In this document: piece by piece, positions 7,099 to 11,922 of the stretch
Numbering within the stretch: the stretch's first letter is position 1
Layout of the letters: every line of letters starts with the position of its first letter
Assembly: GCA_017883345.1 (NCBI GenBank)
Contig: JADGNT010000036.1
Span: 1 to 13,808, forward strand
Direction of reading: 5' to 3'
Length of the DNA: 13,808 nt
Origin: Candidatus Solibacter sp.
GTDB taxonomy: Bacteria; Acidobacteriota; Terriglobia; Bryobacterales; Bryobacteraceae
Notes under the pieces: generated by a model
Databases searched by the model: none
Seen by the model: only the letters and a program-made list of their open reading frames with translations
What the model was told of the DNA's origin: nothing
Made by a program: the position numbers and the translations under genes

Positions 7099-7110
7099 AT
7101 GAAACTATGA
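7099..7110 (+). other. Possible three-codon leader ORF overlapping the next start
   Basis: ATG AAA CTA TGA spans 7099-7110, and its stop overlaps the ATG of the quinone oxidoreductase gene (7107) as ATGA. The only purine-rich ribosome-binding sequence nearby, GGAGAGAAG at 7079-7087, is 11 bases before this small ORF but 19 before the main start. It may aid re-initiation or be chance. Confidence 0.2.
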
Positions 7111-8063
7111 AGTACATCGCCTTCGCACAGCCCGGTCCGCCGGAAGTTCTCCACCTCGCCGAGGGTCCGGCGCCCGTGGCGGGGCCTGGAGAAGTGCTGA
7201 TTCGCGTGGAGGCCGCGGGCGTCAACCGTCCCGACGTGCTGCAACGCGCCGGCAAGTATCCACCGCCGCCGTCCGCGTCGCCTATCCTCGGACTGGAAGT
7301 CGCGGGCATGATCGCCGCCGCGTCCGCGGACTCCGGGTGGCGCGAGGGAGACCGCGTCTGCGCGCTGGTCCCCGGCGGCGGATACGCCGAGTATTGCCTG
7401 GCGCCCGGGGTGCAATGCCTGCCGGCGCCGCGGGGCCTCTCCATGCAAGAGGCCGCCGGCATCCCGGAGACTTTCTTCACGGTCTGGGCCAACGTCTTCC
7501 AACTCGGACACCTGGCAGCCGGCGAGCGCATCCTGGTGCACGGCGGCACCAGCGGCATCGGCACCACCGCGATCCAACTCGCCCGCGCGTTGGGCGCCAC
7601 GGTATTCGCCACGGCGGGGAGCGAAGAGAAGTGCCGCGTCTGCGTGGAACTCGGGGCGGAACGGGCCATTAATTACAGGGAGCTCGATTTCGCCAAAGAG
7701 TTTCGCGAGATCGATCTGGTGCTCGACATGGTGGGTGCGCCTTACACGCCGCGCAATCTGGAGGTGCTGGCGGCGCGCGGGCGCTTGGTGCAGATCGCCG
7801 TGCAGCAAGGCGCCGAAGCCAGCGTAAATCTGGCGCGGATCATGCAAAAGCGCCTCACGGTGACCGGCTCCACCATGCGCCCGCGCCCCATCGCCGAGAA
7901 GGGCGGTATCGCGAGCGAACTGCGCACCCGCGTCTGGCCGCTGGTGGAATCGCGCGCGGTGAAGGTGCTGGTGGATCGCGTCTTCCCGCTGGATCAGGCC
8001 GCCGCCGCGCACCGGTACATGGAGAGCGGGGCGCATATTGGGAAAATCATTCTGGCGATGTAG
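7107..8063 (+). CDS. NAD(P)H-quinone oxidoreductase, PIG3 type (MDR superfamily)
   Basis: This 318-residue cytoplasmic, zinc-independent medium-chain reductase probably uses NADPH to reduce quinones or similar enones. Seen: an N-terminal GroES-like domain with AAGVNRPDVLQRAGKYPPP (about residues 32-53), GLEVAGMI, and the family stretch AAGIPETFFTVWANVF (about 115-130) typical of TP53I3/PIG3 enzymes. Then comes the cofactor loop HGGTSGIGT (145-153) and the C-terminal segment RPIAEKGGIASELR. Zinc-binding cysteines of alcohol dehydrogenases are absent. MKYIAFAQPGPPEVL is the usual start. It stands alone on the plus strand, convergent with hypC, and its true electron acceptor cannot be told from sequence. 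Confidence 0.88.
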   Translation: MKYIAFAQPGPPEVLHLAEGPAPVAGPGEVLIRVEAAGVNRPDVLQRAGKYPPPPSASPILGLEVAGMIAAASADSGWREGDRVCALVPGGGYAEYCLAPGVQCLPAPRGLSMQEAAGIPETFFTVWANVFQLGHLAAGERILVHGGTSGIGTTAIQLARALGATVFATAGSEEKCRVCVELGAERAINYRELDFAKEFREIDLVLDMVGAPYTPRNLEVLAARGRLVQIAVQQGAEASVNLARIMQKRLTVTGSTMRPRPIAEKGGIASELRTRVWPLVESRAVKVLVDRVFPLDQAAAAHRYMESGAHIGKIILAM

Positions 8064-8123
8064 GGCAAGCTCCACCGCGTCCAAAACCGTAAGGATCTTA
8101 CCGTTCGGCGCCGTATCCCTTTT

Positions 8124-8144
8124 GTTTTCCGCAACGAGGGAAAC
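8124..8144. terminator. Weak hairpin between convergent genes
   Basis: GTTTTCC (8124-8130) pairs with GGGAAAC (8138-8144) across a 7-base loop, with one G-T wobble. It lies between the convergent ends of the oxidoreductase gene and hypC. Neither strand has a T-run after the stem, so a factor-independent terminator is doubtful. Nothing else recognisable lies in 8064-8159, apart from two AACCGTAAG copies. Confidence 0.2.
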
Positions 8145-8159
8145 ACAACCGTAAGACCG

Positions 8160-8396
8160 TTACTCTTCCTCCAGCGCGCCCATCTGCTCCAGCAACTGGT
8201 AGGTCCGCTTGGCCTCGGCCTCATCCACTTTGCCGACCGCGAAGCCGACGTGGACCAGGACGTAGTCGCCGACCCCTGCCTCCGGCACGAAGTCCAGATA
8301 GACCTGACGGGTGACGCCGCCGAACTGCACTTTGGCGACGCGGTTCCAACCGCTATCCGCCGTCTCCAAAACCTTACCGGGTATGGCCAGACACAT
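8160..8396 (-). CDS. hypC: Hydrogenase maturation chaperone HypC
   Basis: This 78-residue HypC/HybG/HupF protein is a small chaperone that, with HypD, assembles the Fe(CN)2CO unit of [NiFe] hydrogenases and delivers it to the large-subunit precursor. The start MCLAIPGKV is the family signature; Cys2, exposed after Met removal, is the functional residue. The core VQFGGVTRQVYLDFVPEAGVG and the segment YVLVHVGFAVGKVDEAEA are also characteristic. The length is typical. GAGGGG upstream of the ATG is a plausible ribosome site. No other hyp or hydrogenase gene is visible in the window, which is unusual because hypC commonly sits beside hypD, hypE or a hydrogenase operon. The 17 bases before its start border the palindromic repeat. 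Confidence 0.95.
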   Translation of the reverse strand: MCLAIPGKVLETADSGWNRVAKVQFGGVTRQVYLDFVPEAGVGDYVLVHVGFAVGKVDEAEAKRTYQLLEQMGALEEE

Positions 8397-8413
8397 GGGA
8401 GCCCCTCTTCTAC

Positions 8414-8515
8414 TGTAGCGTAGCCTTCCAGGCTGCCACGTCGGCGTCCTTGCCGACGTTCTTCAAAGAATGCCGACACGAATGCCGGCATGGCAGGCGG
8501 GACGCCTACGCTACA
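8414..8515. repeat. 102-bp composite inverted repeat, head-to-head GTAGCGTAG ends
   Basis: The ends 8414-8438 and 8491-8515 are reverse complements at 21 of 25 positions, both starting TGTAGCGTAG. Inside are two more hairpins: CGTCGGC/GCCGACG with loop GTCCTT (8439-8458) and TGCCGACA/TGCCGGCA with loop CGAA and one mismatch (8471-8490). The layout resembles two copies of the simpler element at 7012 and 11296 facing each other. It fills almost all of the gap between hypC and the oxidoreductase gene to the right, and its right end contains that gene's TAG stop (8511-8513). No transposase or target duplication is visible. Confidence 0.8.
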
Positions 8516-9812
8516 AACCTTTTACCTTCCAGCCCTCGCGATATTTGGTGCGGACGTGGTGGTTGGCTGCCGGCGAATTGGTGAATTTCAGTTTGGCGGA
8601 GTTCCACTCGAGCGTGGTCTTGGGGAAGCGCGTGGCCAGCGGGCCGAGCAGCACGGCTTCGGTCAGCGGACCGGAGTAGTCGAAGCCGGTGGTGGTCTTG
8701 CCGTTGCCCATCACCGCTTCCACAAACTGGTGATAGTGGTTCACGGTCTCGTGCCGCGGCATCGGAAAGTCCTTGAACTGGTCTTCGGGTAGCAGCACCG
8801 GCATGGCGATGTGCGGCAGCAGCATCACGCCCTTGGTGCCGACGAAGAGCGAGCCCTGGCCGGGCAGTTGGAGCGATCCGGCGAGCGCCTGGATTTCCTC
8901 GGGCGGGCGGGCATCGCCATCGTACCAGGTGACGGGCACGGTCTTGCCGTCGGTCACCGAAGTCCCCGGGAACACGTAGTGGATCACCGAATGGAGCGCC
9001 CAACTCTGCCCGTTCGGCGCGGCGCCTTCGGAGCGCACCGAGAGCGGCGCAGCGAGGCCCAGCGCGCCGAATACGGGATCGAGGATGTGGCACCCCATGT
9101 CGCCGAAGGTGGCGGTGCCGAAATCGATGCGCTTGCGCCAGTTCACCGGATGGTAGGCATCTAGGATGAAGGCGCGCGGTTGCGCCACTCCGATCCACCG
9201 ATCCCAGTTGAGGGTGGAAGGTACGGGGTCGGTGCGCTCGGGCAGCGGATCGGTATCGCCCCACTTCTTCTCGCTGAACGAATGCACTTCCTTGATCTTG
9301 CCGATGGCGCCGCCTTGGATCAACTCGACTGCCGTCTGGTACTCGCGGGCGGAATGAATCTGGATGCCCATCTGGGTGACCAGATTCTTCTGGCGGGCCA
9401 TGGCGGTGAGCATGTGGACTTCGTGGACGCTGTGCGCCATGGGCTTCTGCTGGTAGACCGGAAGCCCCAGGCGCATGGCGGACATGGCCATGGGCGCGTG
9501 CATATGATCGGGCGTGCCCACGCAGACGGCGTCGATGTTGCGCTTCTCCTTGGCGAGCATCTGGCGCCAGTCCGGGTAGACGCGCGCGTCGGGACACTTC
9601 ACCTTGAGCCGATCCAGCTTGGCCGAATCCACTTCTGCCACGCAGACCAGTTTCACCTTGGGATGGCGCAGCAGGACGTCGATGGTGACAAACGCCATGC
9701 CGCCCGCGCCAAAAGCGCCGAGGCGCAACTGGCCGCTGGGGGGCGCGGAAATCAATTGCCGGACGAAGAAGGGCGCGGCCAGGACGGTACGGCGATCGAG
9801 GAGAAGGGGCAT
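8511..9812 (-). CDS. Gfo/Idh/MocA family oxidoreductase (QKP variant)
   Basis: This 433-residue NAD(P)-dependent oxidoreductase probably acts on a sugar or polyol derivative. It starts MPLLLDRRTVLAAPFFV, a weak twin-arginine-like leader. The Rossmann stretch LGAFGAGGM lies at 31-39, followed by VAEVD at the end of the second strand, TPDHMHAPMAM (100-110), and QKP (122-124), where most relatives have EKP; the catalytic Lys123 is kept. The C-terminal domain contains FGDMGCHILDPVFGALGL, the usual active-site helix with His. The substrate cannot be deduced. The likely Shine-Dalgarno AGGAGG (minus strand, 9830-9825) lies 12 bases before the ATG inside a palindrome. The TAG stop is part of a dispersed repeat, so the last residues may have been altered by its insertion. 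Confidence 0.88.
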   Translation of the reverse strand: MPLLLDRRTVLAAPFFVRQLISAPPSGQLRLGAFGAGGMAFVTIDVLLRHPKVKLVCVAEVDSAKLDRLKVKCPDARVYPDWRQMLAKEKRNIDAVCVGTPDHMHAPMAMSAMRLGLPVYQQKPMAHSVHEVHMLTAMARQKNLVTQMGIQIHSAREYQTAVELIQGGAIGKIKEVHSFSEKKWGDTDPLPERTDPVPSTLNWDRWIGVAQPRAFILDAYHPVNWRKRIDFGTATFGDMGCHILDPVFGALGLAAPLSVRSEGAAPNGQSWALHSVIHYVFPGTSVTDGKTVPVTWYDGDARPPEEIQALAGSLQLPGQGSLFVGTKGVMLLPHIAMPVLLPEDQFKDFPMPRHETVNHYHQFVEAVMGNGKTTTGFDYSGPLTEAVLLGPLATRFPKTTLEWNSAKLKFTNSPAANHHVRTKYREGWKVKGL

Positions 9813-9817
9813 CTGTG

Positions 9818-9861
9818 GGACAGGCCTCCTGGCCTGTCGAGACAGGCCAGGAGGCCTGTCC
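9818..9861. repeat. Nested palindrome between the two oxidoreductase genes
   Basis: Two perfect 21-base arms (9818-9838 and 9841-9861) are reverse complements around a central GA. Each arm is itself a hairpin with stem GACAGGCC/GGCCTGTC and a 4-base loop (TCCT or AGGA). The sequence can therefore form one long hairpin or two short ones. On the minus-strand transcript, the AGGAGG that should serve the next gene lies in the second arm. The left neighbour's start codon is 5 bases away, and the right neighbour's TAG stop is 2 bases away and is followed directly by another TAG. There is no T-run, so simple termination is unlikely. Confidence 0.9.
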
Positions 9862-9863
9862 TA

Positions 9864-11162
9864 CTACACTTTTTCGGGGACCACAAAGGGCTTGCGGTAA
9901 TCGCGCGTCATCATGGCGGCCGCTTCCTTATCGCCGGTGATCGTCATGGTCTTGGGATCGAAATCGATGGTCCGTCCCACCCGATAGGAGATGTTGGCCA
10001 GGTGCACCAGCACGGTGGACGCGGCGCCTTCTTCGATCTCCGCCGACAGGGTTTCCTTCTTGCGATTGCGCACGGCTTCGAAGAAATTGGCGAAGTGGCT
10101 GCCGCCCTTGCTCATGGTGGGCCCAGGTTCGCCGTTCTTGCCCAGGAAGGTGGTGTACTTGTTGTAGCCCGCGATGGCCAGGTAGCCCTTGGAGCCGTAG
10201 AAGACGTTGCCGATGGTGTTAGAGTCCCTGCCGCCCTCGGCGATGCCGGCTTCGTGGTTGCTCATCCAGTGGCGAACCTCGAATTCCATCATCTGCTTCT
10301 TGCCGTTTTCGTTGAACTCGAAAGCGCAGTTGAGGGTGTTCGGCGTTTCCTGGTCGTCGTCGAACATGAACTTGCCGCCGACGGCGCTGGCCTTGGTGGG
10401 GAACTTCACGCCCAAGCCCCAGCGCGCGATATCGACTTCGTGAATGCCCTGGTTGCCGAGGTCGCCGTTGCCGTAGGCCCAATACCAGTGCCAGTTGTAG
10501 TGGAAGCGGTTTTCCTTGAACGGCACCTTCTGCGCCGGCCCCTGCCACAGGTCGTAATCCACATAGGAAGGCGGATCGCTCACCGCCTTGGTGCCGATGG
10601 TATCGCGCCATTTGTAGCACAGGCCGCGCGAGAGGTAGATGTCGCCGATCAAGCCTTCGCGCATCTTCCGCACGCCGTCCTGGAGCGCCACCGAGGAGCG
10701 GCTCTGGCTGCCCTGCTGCACCATCTTGTTGTACTTGCGGGCCGCCGCCACGATCTGTTTGGCCTCGAAGATATTGTGCGAGCACGGCTTCTCGACGTAG
10801 ACATCCTTGCCGGCGCGGCAGGCGTCGATGGTCATCAGCGTGTGCCAGTGGTTGGGAGTGGCAATCGAGATGGCGTCGATCGACTTGTCTTCCAGCAGCT
10901 TGCGGTAGTCCTGGTAGATCGCGGGCTTCTTCTGGGTAATTTTCTCGACGCTGCCGGCCGCGGCGTCCAGCACCTTTTCGTCAATGTCGCAGAGCGCGAC
11001 CAGCTCGACGTTGGGCTGGCCGGTAATCTCTTTGATGTGGTCTTTGCCACGGCCGCGCAGGCCGATGGTGGCAACTCGAATGGTATCGTTCGGGCTGCCA
11101 AAAACGGTGGTGGAGGCGGCTGCCGCAGCCGCGGTGGTGAGGAAAAAGTTTCGACGGTCCAT
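9864..11162 (-). CDS. Tat-exported Gfo/Idh/MocA family oxidoreductase
   Basis: This 432-residue NAD(P)-linked oxidoreductase has a clear twin-arginine leader: MDRRNFFLTT followed by the Ala-rich hydrophobic run AAAAAAS, with likely cleavage near FGSP (about residue 23). It should therefore fold in the cytoplasm with its cofactor and then be exported. The Rossmann motif TIGLRGRGKDH is at 33-42, LCDID at about 58-61, TPNHWHTLM at 102-110 and the canonical EKP at 124-126, followed by CSHNIFEA. GNQGIHEVDIARWGLG marks the C-terminal active-site helix. Such proteins are abundant in Acidobacteriota, Planctomycetota and Verrucomicrobiota, often in carbohydrate use, but the substrate here is unknown. 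No strong ribosome site is seen (GGTAAC near the ATG). Related to the next gene in family only; the two sequences differ clearly. Confidence 0.92.
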   Translation of the reverse strand: MDRRNFFLTTAAAAAASTTVFGSPNDTIRVATIGLRGRGKDHIKEITGQPNVELVALCDIDEKVLDAAAGSVEKITQKKPAIYQDYRKLLEDKSIDAISIATPNHWHTLMTIDACRAGKDVYVEKPCSHNIFEAKQIVAAARKYNKMVQQGSQSRSSVALQDGVRKMREGLIGDIYLSRGLCYKWRDTIGTKAVSDPPSYVDYDLWQGPAQKVPFKENRFHYNWHWYWAYGNGDLGNQGIHEVDIARWGLGVKFPTKASAVGGKFMFDDDQETPNTLNCAFEFNENGKKQMMEFEVRHWMSNHEAGIAEGGRDSNTIGNVFYGSKGYLAIAGYNKYTTFLGKNGEPGPTMSKGGSHFANFFEAVRNRKKETLSAEIEEGAASTVLVHLANISYRVGRTIDFDPKTMTITGDKEAAAMMTRDYRKPFVVPEKV

Positions 11163-11295
11163 AGTTTTCGTTACCGCTATTCGACGGCTACTTTATCACA
11201 TTCCGGGGATTTCCGCTCAGAAAGGCTGAAATATGGGCGACGACTGCGTCCATCGGGCGCACGCCAGCCAGACACGGTAGTGCACGCGGACGAGG

Positions 11296-11344
11296 CATGC
11301 CCCCACGAATGGGGGCATGGCAGCCTGAAAGGCTACGCTACGGT
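11296..11344 (+). repeat. Dispersed palindromic repeat with TACGCTAC end, copy B
   Basis: A perfect 10-bp hairpin CATGCCCCCA/TGGGGGCATG with loop CGAA (11296-11319) is followed by a 22-base block at 11323-11344 identical to 7047-7068. It lies in the 175-base gap between the PPTase gene and the oxidoreductase gene. The end of the block, read on the minus strand as ACCGTAGCGTAG, supplies the PPTase stop codon TAG (11338-11340). The remainder of the gap, 11163-11295, holds no gene and only a weak -10-like GATAAA on the minus strand. Confidence 0.8.
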
Positions 11345-11922
11345 TGGTAGTTGTGAATGATTATGGTGGGGAGCGGGCCTTCCACGGCCAGCGCGGCGGT
11401 GAATCCGGGGCCGGCATCGATTTCGGCCACGGTCCAAACGCCTGGGGGCGTGGCTCCGGCGCCGTAGAGTCCCGCTCCGTGGGCCTTGAGCAGGGCTTCG
11501 AAGCGGGTCCAGTGGCGGAAGAAATCGCGCACACCGGTGGGCGAGGTGTAGCCCGCGGGAAAGTAGCGCTGCGCAATCGCGGCGTACTCCGGCAACGGGC
11601 GGACGCGCTCGATATCCACGCCGACCTCCACCTCCCGCGCCACCGCCACCAGCGCCATTTCCCGCGAATGCGCGAGATTAAAGCGGATCTGGGGCGCCGA
11701 GGCCAGGTAGGGCTTTCCCTTTTCGTGGAGCGCAAACTCTAGTGGGGCGTCCGTGAAGTTGGCCAGGATGGCGCGCAACGCGGCGTGGGAGCGCAGGTAG
11801 CGGCGGCGCAGGGCCGGCGTGAGAAAGCGCGCGGCGCGCGCCGCTTCCTCGGCGGTGGGCGGCAACGCCTTGCCCCGGTTCAGGCGCACACGCCAGACGT
11901 GGATCTCACCCGGATTCAGCAT
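11338..11922 (-). CDS. Sfp-type 4'-phosphopantetheinyl transferase
   Basis: This 194-residue cytoplasmic enzyme would transfer the phosphopantetheine arm of CoA to a serine on carrier proteins of polyketide, peptide or fatty-acid synthases. Family motifs seen are KGKPYL (68-73), FNLAHSREMALVAV (81-94), GVDIE (101-105, metal-binding Asp103 and Glu105) and WTRFEALLKAHGAGL (138-152), with Glu142 and Lys146 kept. Phe141 replaces the usual Lys of the WTxKEA motif. It is somewhat shorter than Bacillus Sfp (224). The ATG at 11922 is preferred: GGAG lies 10 bases upstream, the protein then starts MLNPGEIHVWRV as in relatives, and the gene overlaps the thioesterase end by 7 bases. A longer in-frame start at 12033 would read Arg/Gly-rich nonsense inside the neighbour. 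Its partner carrier protein is presumably encoded upstream, right of the window. Confidence 0.9.
   Translation of the reverse strand: MLNPGEIHVWRVRLNRGKALPPTAEEAARAARFLTPALRRRYLRSHAALRAILANFTDAPLEFALHEKGKPYLASAPQIRFNLAHSREMALVAVAREVEVGVDIERVRPLPEYAAIAQRYFPAGYTSPTGVRDFFRHWTRFEALLKAHGAGLYGAGATPPGVWTVAEIDAGPGFTAALAVEGPLPTIIIHNYQP

Noticed and set aside
11163..11240. Promoter for the Tat-exported oxidoreductase
   Set aside because: A minus-strand GATAAA is a poor -10 and the hexamer 17 bases upstream matches the -35 consensus at only three positions, so it is not listed as a feature.
9180..11360. A 726-codon open frame on the plus strand opposite the two oxidoreductase genes
   Set aside because: It is antisense to two clear family members with intact motifs. 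Its translation is His/Gly/Val/Ala-rich with no domain pattern, as expected from the complement of GC-biased codons.
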